A stretch of DNA of 64,000 bases from Marivivens donghaensis (GTDB lineage Bacteria > Pseudomonadota > Alphaproteobacteria > Rhodobacterales > Rhodobacteraceae), in NCBI RefSeq assembly GCF_023541015.1, contig NZ_JALNPR010000003.1, positions 1-64,000 of the forward strand, read 5' to 3'. A program made the position numbers and the translations under genes. A model generated the notes under the pieces. The model did not search any database. It saw only the letters and a list, made by a program, of their open reading frames with translations, and was not told the origin of the DNA. This document shows positions 1 through 10,499 of this stretch, piece by piece (the first letter of the stretch is position 1; every line of letters begins with the position of its first letter).

Positions 1-445
1 CTTGAACGGCGCGCCTCGCCCGAAATACCTCTAATTTTTTCCAAACTTCCCAGCCTTCCGACCGTTCCGTCCGCCCCAACCGCGCCTCAGCGCCGCCGGT
101 GAAGGGGGTTCTAAGGTTATCACTAAGAAGCCGCAAGAGCGAAATGACGAAAAATGTAAAATTTCTGCATCAGCCAACAAAACAAGGTGTTTCACGTTCC
201 AGACTGCCCAAAAATGCGCCGTGAATATCCGAAAATGGCTCCTACCCCCATCACTTTTCGCCCTTTGAGGGTGATGCCGACGATGCAGTCGCAGCAAATC
301 TGGGAGACTCACCCCTTGGAATCGTCAACGCGGTGACTCGCTCGACGCCACGAGTCGCCCGTTCGGCGCCCTACCCCGACGGATGGAAAGAACACAGACC
401 AGACCCGATGGGTTTGTTCTAGTAGTCTTGATTATTAGGGAAGTT
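1..445. other. Leading 445 bases with no gene I can support
   Basis: No convincing gene was found before the first tRNA. On the + strand a frame is open from the window edge to a TGA at 100-102 and would end in a Pro/Ala/Arg-rich tail, so it could be the end of a gene lying outside the window. A short frame at 144-224 and a second stretch in the same frame at 225-422 are separated by a TGA and have no good start. Nothing in them is recognised. Confidence 0.4.
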
Positions 446-520
446 TGGCTCCGGCGGTAGGGATCGAACCTACGACCAATTGATTAACAGTCAACTGCTC
501 TACCGCTGAGCTACGCCGGA
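446..520 (-). tRNA. tRNA-Asn (GTT), copy 1
   Basis: The minus strand folds as a full cloverleaf. The acceptor TCCGGCG pairs with CGCCGGA, the discriminator is G, and CCA is encoded. The anticodon loop carries GTT, and the T loop reads TTCGATC. This copy differs from the one at 571-645 by one base in the variable loop (+ strand 475 A versus 600 G). Confidence 0.95.
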
Positions 521-570
521 ATGCCGTTCGCATTTTTCCCCGAATGGGACCCCGCTGCGAGAAGGGTGTT

Positions 571-645
571 TGGCTCCGGCGGTAGGGATCGAACCTACGG
601 CCAATTGATTAACAGTCAACTGCTCTACCGCTGAGCTACGCCGGA
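571..645 (-). tRNA. tRNA-Asn (GTT), copy 2
   Basis: Second tRNA-Asn with the same stems, the GTT anticodon and encoded CCA. It lies 50 bases from copy 1 in the same direction. The two 75-base genes differ only in the variable loop, so this is a recent tandem duplication or a pair kept alike by gene conversion. Confidence 0.95.
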
Positions 646-716
646 ATATGTGGCGCTGTATAGCTAGGGTGCCAAAACGCTGCAAGAGGGTAAGGACAAG
701 TTTTTTCCACCAATCT

Positions 717-1568
717 TCACAGAGGCTGAAACACAGCATCGACGGACAATACACCAACGGGTTCGATCCGCTTTTGTTGTGTTAAGTCAATAAGGTGGGC
801 CACTACATTGCGCTTTGCTGCGAAATGAAGGCTCGCATCGACATCGGCATAGACCTTTGCGGTGATGCGATCTGCGGTATCTGCGCCCGCGATGAGAGCG
901 GACATGATTTGCGCTTCACGCTCTAACCGATGCGCGATCAACCAATCGAGCCGCGCTATGGGATCCTCAATCGGGTCACCATGCCCAGGCAAATATCGGC
1001 GCGCGGGTATAGACTGCAGCTTTCGGCACGATGCCATGAAATCGGTGAGGTCGCCATCTGGCGGGGAGACAAGCGATGTCGCCCAGCCCATCACATGATC
1101 ACCCGAGAAAAGCACATCCTTATATAAGAGACAGATATGGTTCCCCATGTGACCCGGCGTGTGAATAGCGCGGAAGTCACCAATCGCGTCACCATCGACG
1201 ACCGTTCGATCAGGGGCAAAGTCGGTATCGGCCCCCTCCCCCCCTCCGATCGCGCCAACTAGAGTCTGCATCACTTCGCTTCGCCCCGCCATCGGCCCAC
1301 CGAATGCAACAACAGGTGCACCGCAACGATCTGACAGCGGACGGGCTAAAGGCGAATGATCCAAGTGAGAATGGCTCACGATAATCGCATCGACTGGGCG
1401 ACCATCGATCAAAGCCAAAATCGCGTCGAGATGGCTCTCTATATATGGGCCTGGATCGATGACCGTTACGCGGTCGATGCCTACTATATATGTATTGGTT
1501 CCTGTGAAGGTCAGCGGAGAGGGATTGGGCGCGCGGAGACAGATGATATCGGATTGAATCTGGATCAT
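717..1568 (-). CDS. MBL-fold metallo-hydrolase, LACTB2-like
   Basis: A 283-residue metallo-beta-lactamase-fold protein. The metal-binding signature SHSHLDH is at residues 65-71. Further ligands are likely H140 in TPGH, D157 in SGDH and H196 in LPGHGDP, so the dinuclear zinc site looks complete. The C-terminal third (about 205-283) resembles the small helical, winged-helix-like domain of LACTB2-type enzymes. That family includes ribonucleases and thioester or glyoxalase-like hydrolases, so the substrate cannot be named. It is cytoplasmic, with no signal peptide. The start has a GGAAAG ribosome site 6 bases upstream. It is divergent from the sensor kinase with only 42 bases between the starts. 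Confidence 0.85.
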   Translation of the reverse strand: MIQIQSDIICLRAPNPSPLTFTGTNTYIVGIDRVTVIDPGPYIESHLDAILALIDGRPVDAIIVSHSHLDHSPLARPLSDRCGAPVVAFGGPMAGRSEVMQTLVGAIGGGEGADTDFAPDRTVVDGDAIGDFRAIHTPGHMGNHICLLYKDVLFSGDHVMGWATSLVSPPDGDLTDFMASCRKLQSIPARRYLPGHGDPIEDPIARLDWLIAHRLEREAQIMSALIAGADTADRITAKVYADVDASLHFAAKRNVVAHLIDLTQQKRIEPVGVLSVDAVFQPL

Positions 1569-1610
1569 ATGCTGCTTTCCTCTACGCTCGTGTCACGATA
1601 GCTTTGCCAC

Positions 1611-3306
<1,696 letters not shown>

Positions 3307-3327
3307 ACGCGTTGTGACGCGACCACC

Positions 3328-4308
3328 TCACACCACGACAACGTTGCCTCGTTTATGACCTGTCTCGACATAAGAATGAGCCTCAACCAGATCAGAGAGT
3401 GGATAGACCCGATCAATCACGGGGGTCAGGTGACCTTGTTCCATCACCTGCAGGATCTCTAAAAGCATAGCCCGCAAACGCTCAGGCTTTTCCAACCCCG
3501 TCGCCGCAAATATCGCGCGTTTTTTGCCCACAAGATTTGATAACAAGATCGCAGGCAGCCGCCCGAGCGTTAAGACAGGACAAAGGTAACGACCTGCCTC
3601 AGCCAATGCTGGTTTTGCCGCCGAAAATGACGCGACGCCCAAAGTGTCATAGATCACATCATATTCGGGGGCCTGTTTTAGCGCGTCCTCTTGTGTGTAA
3701 TCGATCACGCGGTTCGCTCCGAGCCTCTCAACATTACTCGCGTTTCGGCCGCTACAAGTTGCCGTCACCTGAGCCCCCATATGCGCAGCGATCTGCACAG
3801 CCGGGCTACCGAGGCTCCCTGCCCCGCCCAAAATCAACACGCGATCCCCGCGTGTGACCTGTCCGAGATCGCGCAAGAAATGCCACGACGTCAGCACACC
3901 GTCACACAACACCGCAGCATCCTCATGCGACAGTGCCGCGGGTTTCGGCATCAGAACGCCATCTTGGTCGAGACAGATGTGGCTAGAGTTGGCACCGAAT
4001 TTCAGCCCAGCTTCGCCGAACACCATGTCGCCGACAGAAAATCGAGTGACCTCGGCCCCGACGGCGATCACCTCGCCCGAAAGGCATGTCCCTGACATCC
4101 CATTACGCGGTCGTCGCAGCCCCAGAAAAGGCCGCGCAAAAAGCGGTTCACCTTTGCGCATCATACCATCCGCGCGTGTCACGGCAGAGGCATGAACGCG
4201 GAGAAGTACTTCGTTCGGACTAGGTTGCGGCATTGGAAGAGCAACAGGTGTCAGGACGTCAGGGCCGCCATAATGCGGGATATGCCAAGCAGTTCGTGTC
4301 ACAGTCAT
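3328..4308 (-). CDS. Zinc-less NAD(P)-dependent MDR alcohol dehydrogenase / quinone reductase
   Basis: A 326-residue medium-chain dehydrogenase/reductase. It has a GroES-like N-terminal half and a Rossmann half with the cofactor loop GGAGSLGSPAVQIA. The structural-zinc cysteine cluster is absent, as in zeta-crystallin and quinone oxidoreductase-like members, which use NADPH. The start at 4308 follows a GGAGG ribosome site. An upstream in-frame ATG at 4389 lacks one and would run through the promoter region. It is transcribed divergently from a LysR gene, which is probably its regulator. The substrate is not predictable. Confidence 0.85.
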   Translation of the reverse strand: MTVTRTAWHIPHYGGPDVLTPVALPMPQPSPNEVLLRVHASAVTRADGMMRKGEPLFARPFLGLRRPRNGMSGTCLSGEVIAVGAEVTRFSVGDMVFGEAGLKFGANSSHICLDQDGVLMPKPAALSHEDAAVLCDGVLTSWHFLRDLGQVTRGDRVLILGGAGSLGSPAVQIAAHMGAQVTATCSGRNASNVERLGANRVIDYTQEDALKQAPEYDVIYDTLGVASFSAAKPALAEAGRYLCPVLTLGRLPAILLSNLVGKKRAIFAATGLEKPERLRAMLLEILQVMEQGHLTPVIDRVYPLSDLVEAHSYVETGHKRGNVVVV

Positions 4309-4380
4309 AGGGAAACCTCCGTTGTTTCTAGGTGCACCAACGGGGATAGAGGTTTCTTTTCGACCCGAAGAGTGGCTAAG

Positions 4381-4399
4381 ATGAACCAAAGTGGTTCAT
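4381..4399. promoter_or_regulatory. Candidate LysR operator, 7-bp inverted repeat
   Basis: A perfect inverted repeat ATGAACC-N5-GGTTCAT lies between the divergent dehydrogenase and LysR genes, ending 17 bases before the LysR start. The size and position fit a LysR-type recognition site used for autoregulation and control of the neighbour. Binding is inferred. Confidence 0.5.
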
Positions 4400-4416
4400 A
4401 AACGATACAGAGCGTC

Positions 4417-5295
4417 ATGGATTGGAAATCCCTTCCGGCCTTTTTGGCTGTTGCACGAAACGGGTCGCTTCGGGCGGCGGCTGAACACACGGGCGGCACC
4501 CACGCGACCCTTCGCCGTCAGATCGAGGCACTAGAGGCGCAACTCGGAACAAAGCTTTTCCGACGGAGCGCGGATGGATTGTCACTGACCGCCGCAGGGC
4601 AACGCCTCTTGCCCCAAGCGCTTGATGCCGAAGCAGCGCTGCTCAAGGGGTTCAATGCTGTGCAAGGCCTTGATCGTGAAGCCGCTGGACGCATCCGCCT
4701 ATCGGTCGACCCTATGACGGCGCATTTCCTATTGGCCCCAGTCTTAGCCGATTTCGCCACTCTCTACCCAGAGATCGAAATCGAGTTGCGCCTGTCATAT
4801 GAACTCGACTCAATCGCCCGAAACGAAACAGACGTCTCCATCCGCCACGCCGCCACAATCGAAGACGACGCCGTCGGGCGCAAACTCTTTCCTTTGTCCT
4901 TAGGTGTCGTGGCGTCCCGCGATTACATCGACCGCACTCTGCCGCTGGCGGGCCGAAAAGGCCAAGGGCTCAGCTGGATTGGATATGGCGATGTGCCCGA
5001 ACTATCCGCCATGGTCGCGGCATCAGACTTTCCCGAAGCACGCATTCGCCACGCCGTCCCAGACCCCGAAATGCACCTCCACCTCGTCCGCGCGGGCGCA
5101 GGTATGACCTTTCTCACGACTTGGGTCACCTCGGTCTTCCCCGAACTTCAACGCGTACCCGGAACTGCACTTGACCAACGCCGATCAACTTGGGTCCTCC
5201 TCCACGGAGACCTCCGCCGTGTCCGTCGCGTTCGCCTGTTTGTCGATTACCTATGCGACGCCCTTATGGATCGTCGAGCCGCATTCGCAGGGTAG
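4417..5295 (+). CDS. LysR-family transcriptional regulator
   Basis: A 292-residue LysR protein. The N-terminal winged helix-turn-helix (about 4-62) starts DWKSLPAFLAVARNGS and has the usual GTKLFRR strand. The effector-binding domain with periplasmic-binding-protein fold covers about 88-290. Such proteins act as DNA-binding tetramers whose activity depends on a small co-inducer. Divergence from the NAD(P) dehydrogenase and the inverted repeat at 4381-4399 suggest it controls that gene and itself. The inducer is unknown. Confidence 0.9.
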   Translation: MDWKSLPAFLAVARNGSLRAAAEHTGGTHATLRRQIEALEAQLGTKLFRRSADGLSLTAAGQRLLPQALDAEAALLKGFNAVQGLDREAAGRIRLSVDPMTAHFLLAPVLADFATLYPEIEIELRLSYELDSIARNETDVSIRHAATIEDDAVGRKLFPLSLGVVASRDYIDRTLPLAGRKGQGLSWIGYGDVPELSAMVAASDFPEARIRHAVPDPEMHLHLVRAGAGMTFLTTWVTSVFPELQRVPGTALDQRRSTWVLLHGDLRRVRRVRLFVDYLCDALMDRRAAFAG

Positions 5296-5310
5296 TTGAT
5301 GGGGGAAAAT

Positions 5311-5386
5311 TGGTAGGCCCGGCAGGATTTGAACCCGCAACCAAAGCGTTATGAGCGCTCTGCTCTAACCATTGAGCTACAGGCCC
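5311..5386 (-). tRNA. tRNA with CAT anticodon, probably Ile2 (lysidine type)
   Basis: A 76-base cloverleaf on the minus strand with encoded CCA, acceptor GGGCCTG (G1-U72 wobble) and anticodon CAT. A CAT tRNA can be initiator Met, elongator Met or the minor Ile tRNA whose C34 becomes lysidine. The region between the anticodon stem and the T arm (CGCTTTGGTTGC) resembles the E. coli ileX type more than elongator Met, and initiator features are absent. I favour Ile2; automated tools often label this Met. Confidence 0.9.
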
Positions 5387-5476
5387 CCGTTCGCTTGCTA
5401 CAATCCTGTGCTAGACGCGTCAATGCGGAACGCACACGAATTCACGGGCTATAAGCGGTTATGAATGTGGGGGAAA

Positions 5477-5562
<86 letters not shown>

Positions 5563-5604
5563 AAGTAGCCGCAGATTCTCAAAGGGGCAAGACCCCAATG
5601 TCAT

Positions 5605-6183
5605 CTATTTTTCAAAAATCTCATGTTGGCCGTTTTTTATCCGAAAAATAACGCCCTGCCCCCCGTCGACTTGACCAATATCGTCAAGGCTCAGCCCCAA
5701 CGCCCGCGTCCGCAAGAAGCGCGAGGTAAAACCGTGGGTGATAATCACCGTGGGACGACGGATGTGGTCCAACACCTGACCGACACGGTCCCATAGTGCT
5801 GGAAAGGATTCCGCATTTGGGGCTCGACGGTAAAAGTCGATGAAATGTTCATCTGGTGACGGCGCAGGCCATTTCGCGTCGATCTCTGATCGCGACAGCC
5901 CAACCCAGTCTCCCATGTGGATTTCGCGCAAACCATCGACGGCGACCACAGGACAACCCGTTGCCTTTGAAATCGGTTCAGCCGTGGCCAAGGCGCGACC
6001 CTGCGGACTGCTCCATAAATCATAAGTGTCTGGATGAATAACGCCCGCAAGCGTGGCAGCAACCTGATCCGCCTGCGCACGGCCCAACTCTGTCAGCGCC
6101 GAATCCAGCCCGCCCTGCATACGCGCAGCGCGGTTCCATTCGGTTTCACCATGTCGGATGATGTAGAGCTCAGGCAGGGTCAT
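5605..6183 (-). CDS. Histidine phosphatase family protein (phosphoglycerate-mutase-like)
   Basis: A 192-residue branch-1 histidine phosphatase. The catalytic signature is RHGETEWNR with H11 as the phosphorylated residue. The second catalytic His lies in VIITHGFTSRF near residue 149. Cofactor-independent activity on small phosphoesters or phosphosugars is likely, as in the CobC/GpmB-type subgroup; true phosphoglycerate mutase is less likely at this length. It sits between two identical tRNA-Val genes in the same direction, so a recombination between them would remove it. Confidence 0.85.
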   Translation of the reverse strand: MTLPELYIIRHGETEWNRAARMQGGLDSALTELGRAQADQVAATLAGVIHPDTYDLWSSPQGRALATAEPISKATGCPVVAVDGLREIHMGDWVGLSRSEIDAKWPAPSPDEHFIDFYRRAPNAESFPALWDRVGQVLDHIRRPTVIITHGFTSRFLRTRALGLSLDDIGQVDGGQGVIFRIKNGQHEIFEK

Positions 6184-6241
6184 GGCGTGACTTATCCACC
6201 AAAAAACAAAAGGCGCAACCCGTGGGATGCGCCTTGTATTC

Positions 6242-6327
<86 letters not shown>

Positions 6328-6335
6328 GATTACCC

Positions 6336-6710
6336 TTACTCGTCTTCATCCGCAAGAGGGGTTTCCGAAGAATTTCCATCAACCTTCACAACGGGCTTAG
6401 ACAGTTTCACTTTCGCGATAACAACGGTGCCGTTTGCGGTGTCTTTGGTGCGGTTCACCATGATCTTACCGAAAGGCGGTAGCGACAGTTCTTTGTCCTC
6501 GGTCAGCTCCTCGCCCAGTTGGGCAAGGATCGCTTCCAGCGCGGGTTTGACGTCTTTTTTCTTGAGGCCGGAGCGCTCAACGACGCGGTCGATGAATTCA
6601 GGTTTCTTCACCACAACAGAGGATGTTTCGCTCTCGGTCGCCTGCGTTGCCTCAGGTACCTCTTGAACGGCTGCGGGTTTGCGTTTGGTGGTTTTAGCGG
6701 TGGTCGCCAT
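6336..6710 (-). CDS. Divergent HU-family DNA-binding protein
   Basis: A 124-residue protein with an Ala/Lys/Thr-rich N-terminal extension (about 1-45), an HU/IHF-like core (FIDRVVERSGLKKKDVKPAL at about 39-58, then the LPPFGKI turn) and an acidic tail. It differs from classic HU in having no recognisable RNP motif at the tip of the DNA-binding arm. The arm region reads TKDTANGTVV instead of an RNPxTG-type loop. The start at 6710 has GAGG 9 bases upstream; a further in-frame ATG at 6752 lacks support. It lies downstream of lon, as in many Proteobacteria, but is separated by a terminator. It probably acts in nucleoid organisation. Confidence 0.8.
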   Translation of the reverse strand: MATTAKTTKRKPAAVQEVPEATQATESETSSVVVKKPEFIDRVVERSGLKKKDVKPALEAILAQLGEELTEDKELSLPPFGKIMVNRTKDTANGTVVIAKVKLSKPVVKVDGNSSETPLADEDE

Positions 6711-6806
6711 AATAAATTGCCTCAAATAGATTGATTGTTTCCACCCTAGCAACTCCGCTGATGGTTGTGCAGGGGGTATTCACTTAAAATGATATGATTT
6801 TCCAAT

Positions 6807-6830
6807 AAAAAAGGGCGCCTCGCGGCGCCC
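6807..6830 (-). terminator. Rho-independent terminator of lon
   Basis: Perfect 7-bp stem GGGCGCC/GGCGCCC with a 4-base loop, followed on the minus strand by TTTTTT. It begins 7 bases after the lon stop and separates lon from the HU-like gene. Confidence 0.85.
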
Positions 6831-6837
6831 CTTTCCA

Positions 6838-9249
6838 TTAATGTGCGATGGCCCCTGCCCCATCTTCGCCTTTGGCGAGGGCGCGGGCGGCGGCGGCTTC
6901 TTCTTCCGCCTCCTCATCCCATTCGACGGGCACAGGCTCTGCGATCAAAGCATGTTTTAGAACTTCAGACACGTGGGTGACTGGAATGATCTCCAGCCCA
7001 GATTTCACGTTGTCTGGGATCTCTGGCAGGTCTTTGACGTTCTCTTCAGGGATCAGCACGGTTTTGATACCGCCGCGTAGCGCCGCCAAGAGTTTCTCTT
7101 TCAACCCACCAATCGCAGTCGCATTGCCACGCAGTGTCACCTCACCCGTCATCGCGATGTCCTTGCGGACAGGGATCTGGGTCAGAACCGACACAATCGC
7201 AGTGACCATCGCCAGACCAGCCGACGGACCATCCTTGGGCGTTGCGCCATCGGGCACGTGGACGTGGATGTCCAGCTTATCGAAACGCGGCGGTTTCACA
7301 CCGAGCTGTGGTGAGATCGACCGAACATAAGACGATGCCGCCTCGATCGATTCCTTCATCACATCGCCGAGCTTACCCGTGGTTTTCATCCGACCTTTGC
7401 CCGGCAAACGCAGGGCTTCGATCTGCAACAACTCACCACCGACCGAAGTATAGGCCAGACCAGTTACCACACCAACCTGATCCTCTTTCTCAGCGAGGCC
7501 AAAGCGGTGACGCGGCACGCCGAGGAAGTCATCGAGGTTCTCAGCCGTCACTTGAACGCGATCAGTTTCCTTCTTCACGATCTTGGTCACGGCTTTGCGG
7601 GCAACCTTTGCGATTTCGCGCTCAAGGTTACGCACACCAGCCTCGCGGGTGTAGGTCTGGATGATCGCGGTCAGCGCGTCGTCTGTGATCTCGAACTCTT
7701 TGGCATGGAGGCCGTGGTTCTTGATTTGCTTGGCCAAAAGATGCTGCTTCGCGATCTCGCGTTTTTCATCTTCGGTGTAGCCAGAGAGCGGGATGATCTC
7801 CATCCGGTCGAGAAGCGGACCAGGCATGTTATAGCTGTTCGACGTCGTCAGGAACATCACGTTCGACAGGTCGTATTCCACCTCAAGGTAGTGGTCCACA
7901 AAGGTCGAGTTCTGTTCTGGATCGAGCACCTCAAGCATGGCCGATGCAGGGTCGCCACGGAAATCCTGCCCCATCTTATCAATCTCATCGAGAAGGATCA
8001 GCGGGTTCGTGGTCTTGGCCTTTTTCAGCGCCTGAATGATCTTACCGGGCATAGAGCCGATATAGGTCCGACGGTGGCCGCGGATTTCAGATTCGTCACG
8101 CACACCGCCAAGGCTGATGCGGATGAACTCGCGCCCTTTGGCCTTTGCAATCGATTTACCCAACGAGGTTTTACCCACGCCCGGAGGACCGACGAGGCAC
8201 ATGATCGGCCCCTTCAGTTTCGCACTGCGCGATTGCACGGCGAGGTATTCGACGATCCGCTCTTTGACCTTTTCCAGACCATAGTGTTCAGCGTCGAGGA
8301 TTTCCTCGGCGCGACCCAAATCCTTTTTCACGCGGGATTTTGTGCCCCACGGAATATTCAGCATCCAGTCAAGGTAGTTGCGCACCACCGTTGCCTCTGC
8401 GGACATCGGCGACATGTTCTTGAGCTTCTTAACCTCAGCGTCAGCCTTTTCTTTGGCCTCTTTCGACAGCTTCGTCGCAGCGATCTTTTCTTCGAGTTCG
8501 GCGATTTCGTTCGCGCCGTCCTCGCCATCGCCCAACTCGCGCTGGATCGCCTTCATCTGTTCGTTCAGATAATATTCGCGCTGTGTCCGCTCCATCTGGG
8601 ACTTCACGCGGGTTTTGATCTTTTTCTCGACCTGCAGCACAGACATTTCGCCCTGCATCAGGCCATAGACCTTTTCCAGACGTTCGCTGATCGGCAATGT
8701 TTCTAGCAGTGATTGTTTCTGCTGAACATCAACGCCCAAGTGCCCCGCCACGAGGTCCGCCAATTTCGCGGGCTCAGTCGTGTCGCTGACTGCGGCCAGC
8801 GCCTCTTCGGGGATGTTCTTTTTGATCTTCGCGTAGCGTTCAAATTCTTCGCCAACCGACCGCACGAGGGCCGCCAATTCGTCCTCGGCACCCGGAATTT
8901 CGATCAGTTCGTCGGCCATCGCTTCAAAGAAGCTGTCGTTCTCAACAAACTCTGTGATCCGAACGCGTTTCTTACCCTCGACGAGCACCTTCACGGTGCC
9001 ATCGGGCAGTTTCAGCAATTGCAGCACATTCGCCAGAACACCCGTCTGGTAAATGTCCTTTGTGGTTGGATCATCCTGCGAAGGGTCAATTTGGCTCGAC
9101 AGCAAAATCTGCTTGTCGTCCTGCATCACTTCTTCGAGTGCCCGCACCGATTTCTCACGCCCGACGAACAGCGGCACGATCATGTGAGGGAACACAACGA
9201 TATCGCGCAGCGGCAGGACGGGATAGGAGGTGCTGAAGGTTTCTTCCAT
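6838..9249 (-). CDS. lon: ATP-dependent protease La
   Basis: An 803-residue LonA protease. The N-terminal substrate-binding domain (1 to about 205) begins with VLPLRDIVVFPHMIVPL. The AAA+ domain has Walker A GPPGVGKT at 354-361 and Walker B LLDEID at 419-424. The C-terminal peptidase domain holds the catalytic dyad S676 in PKDGPSAG and K719 in GGLKEK. Length is typical of the family. It degrades damaged and regulatory proteins in the cytosol. A heat-shock-like promoter lies about 70 bases upstream (9321-9352) and a strong terminator directly follows the gene, so it is likely a single-gene heat-inducible unit. Confidence 0.98.
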   Translation of the reverse strand: MEETFSTSYPVLPLRDIVVFPHMIVPLFVGREKSVRALEEVMQDDKQILLSSQIDPSQDDPTTKDIYQTGVLANVLQLLKLPDGTVKVLVEGKKRVRITEFVENDSFFEAMADELIEIPGAEDELAALVRSVGEEFERYAKIKKNIPEEALAAVSDTTEPAKLADLVAGHLGVDVQQKQSLLETLPISERLEKVYGLMQGEMSVLQVEKKIKTRVKSQMERTQREYYLNEQMKAIQRELGDGEDGANEIAELEEKIAATKLSKEAKEKADAEVKKLKNMSPMSAEATVVRNYLDWMLNIPWGTKSRVKKDLGRAEEILDAEHYGLEKVKERIVEYLAVQSRSAKLKGPIMCLVGPPGVGKTSLGKSIAKAKGREFIRISLGGVRDESEIRGHRRTYIGSMPGKIIQALKKAKTTNPLILLDEIDKMGQDFRGDPASAMLEVLDPEQNSTFVDHYLEVEYDLSNVMFLTTSNSYNMPGPLLDRMEIIPLSGYTEDEKREIAKQHLLAKQIKNHGLHAKEFEITDDALTAIIQTYTREAGVRNLEREIAKVARKAVTKIVKKETDRVQVTAENLDDFLGVPRHRFGLAEKEDQVGVVTGLAYTSVGGELLQIEALRLPGKGRMKTTGKLGDVMKESIEAASSYVRSISPQLGVKPPRFDKLDIHVHVPDGATPKDGPSAGLAMVTAIVSVLTQIPVRKDIAMTGEVTLRGNATAIGGLKEKLLAALRGGIKTVLIPEENVKDLPEIPDNVKSGLEIIPVTHVSEVLKHALIAEPVPVEWDEEAEEEAAAARALAKGEDGAGAIAH

Positions 9250-9508
9250 GCTCTTGTCCTTTTTTTGGCAAAACGATCAGGCCCCGCATTTCGGCAACCG
9301 CAATCGTTTCCACTAGAGGATACAGATGGGCCGAAGCGACCCCAGTTTCAAGCATCCCCGTTTATTCCAATGTGCCTTTTGCCGCGAGCAGGGGCAAGGG
9401 CCAGTTCCGTAAAATACCGCCCTTTCGCCCTTTGCAGGACACATTCATCGGCAACCAATAGGGGATTATTCCTGATTTCATTACCCCCAAACGGGATAGG
9501 CTAATCAT
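9250..9508. other. Divergent intergenic region lon / membrane protein
   Basis: 259 bases between divergent starts. It contains the candidate heat-shock promoter of lon. No other gene or clear hairpin was seen. Confidence 0.5.
9321..9352 (-). promoter_or_regulatory. Candidate RpoH (sigma-32) promoter of lon
   Basis: On the minus strand a CTTGAAA -35 is followed after 15 bases by CCCATCTG, a close match to the heat-shock sigma factor consensus (CTTGAAA, N13-15, CCCATNT). It lies 72-103 bases before the lon ATG. Lon is a classic heat-shock gene, which supports the call. Confidence 0.6.
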
Positions 9509-10309
9509 ATGAAAGAATTCCTGGGCCATCATTATCGTCGTGTAGCGTTCACGGCTGTCTTCACGCTTTTTGGCGCAATTTTGATATCCGGCCCAACTAT
9601 GGCTGCGCTCTTAGCAGGCCTCGCTGCCGCCATTGCCGCCCTTTACATGGTGTACGCCATGCCGAAATACCGCAAAGCCTGTGAAAGCGGCGCAGTGGGT
9701 TTGTTTGTCGCCGCATTAATCCCGATCCCTGCGGACGCCCTTCCCCCTGCAATCGTCGGCCTCGCGTTTCTCTCTCACAGCATTTTGTATGGCCATTGGT
9801 CAGACGCCCTCGGCCTCAACCTCTCGGTTTTCGCGCATCACAAAGGCGAACTCGGCGGCCAAGCCGAAGACGTTTGGATCAGCCTTGTCCCCGCCGAAGG
9901 CCACCCGTCCGATTTCTGGAACCCAGACCTAATCGACTACAACCGCGATCCCGAAGACCCTGACACGGTATACCTCCGTTTCCGCGACGAAACAGGGCTC
10001 GCCGAAGAAATGACGCTCACCTTTGTTGCGAAGACCACAGGGAACTACTGCCGCTATTTCCTTGAACGCGAAGAGCCCCTCGGCCGCGACGACATGACCG
10101 TGACAATCACTATAGCAGAAATCGACGACGCCCTCTGTCTCGTCGAGACACAGATCGAACAAGACGCCCTCCCCCCACGGATCGCCCTCGCCCGTTGGTT
10201 CGACAATCAAATCGGGATGGGCATCGACGGCGTATCCGCCGCGCTCAAGGGAAAACGTGCGATGAAACTGCAGCCAAAACCGAAACTGACCGCCACAAGA
10301 TACGCATAG
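9509..10309 (+). CDS. Unknown membrane protein with soluble C-terminal domain
   Basis: A 266-residue protein I do not recognise. The N-terminal 105 residues hold about three to four hydrophobic segments (near 13-30, 32-50, 63-78 and 80-95). After residue 105 it is soluble and acidic, with a beta-rich pattern (DVWISLVPAEGHPSDFWNP; TVYLRFRDETGL; TVTITIAEIDD) that is loosely like an SRPBCC/START-type ligand-binding fold. The basic end is rich in Lys. It is transcribed divergently from lon and stands alone. No function is offered. Confidence 0.75.
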   Translation: MKEFLGHHYRRVAFTAVFTLFGAILISGPTMAALLAGLAAAIAALYMVYAMPKYRKACESGAVGLFVAALIPIPADALPPAIVGLAFLSHSILYGHWSDALGLNLSVFAHHKGELGGQAEDVWISLVPAEGHPSDFWNPDLIDYNRDPEDPDTVYLRFRDETGLAEEMTLTFVAKTTGNYCRYFLEREEPLGRDDMTVTITIAEIDDALCLVETQIEQDALPPRIALARWFDNQIGMGIDGVSAALKGKRAMKLQPKPKLTATRYA

Positions 10310-10499
10310 TAAATATGGATTTAAGGCCGAGCGTGGCAAAGCCCTACACAACCGACCTAAAATTTTTCCCAAAAATCAATTATTTAAACTACACGAATTA
10401 ACCCAGACGACTATACGTTAGTGCACTAAACTATCTAACCTTGATCGTATACCATGCGCGCCGTATCAAAAGATAGGTAAAGAGGCTTCCGAATTTTCC
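10310..10499. other. AT-rich gap before the first GAF pair
   Basis: 190 bases, visibly more AT-rich than the surrounding genes. It must contain the promoter of the GAF pair if that pair has its own. No confident promoter motif or hairpin was seen. Confidence 0.4.

Noticed and set aside
31-312. 93-codon - strand frame in the leading region
   Set aside because: No ribosome site, no domain and uneven composition. I cannot support it as a gene.
225-422. + strand frame in line with a short one at 144-224, separated by a TGA
   Set aside because: Considered as a decayed gene, but there is no start and no recognisable protein in it.
7507-8706. Long open frame on the + strand across lon (399 codons)
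   Set aside because: It lies wholly antisense to lon, has no recognisable domain and reflects codon bias of the real gene.
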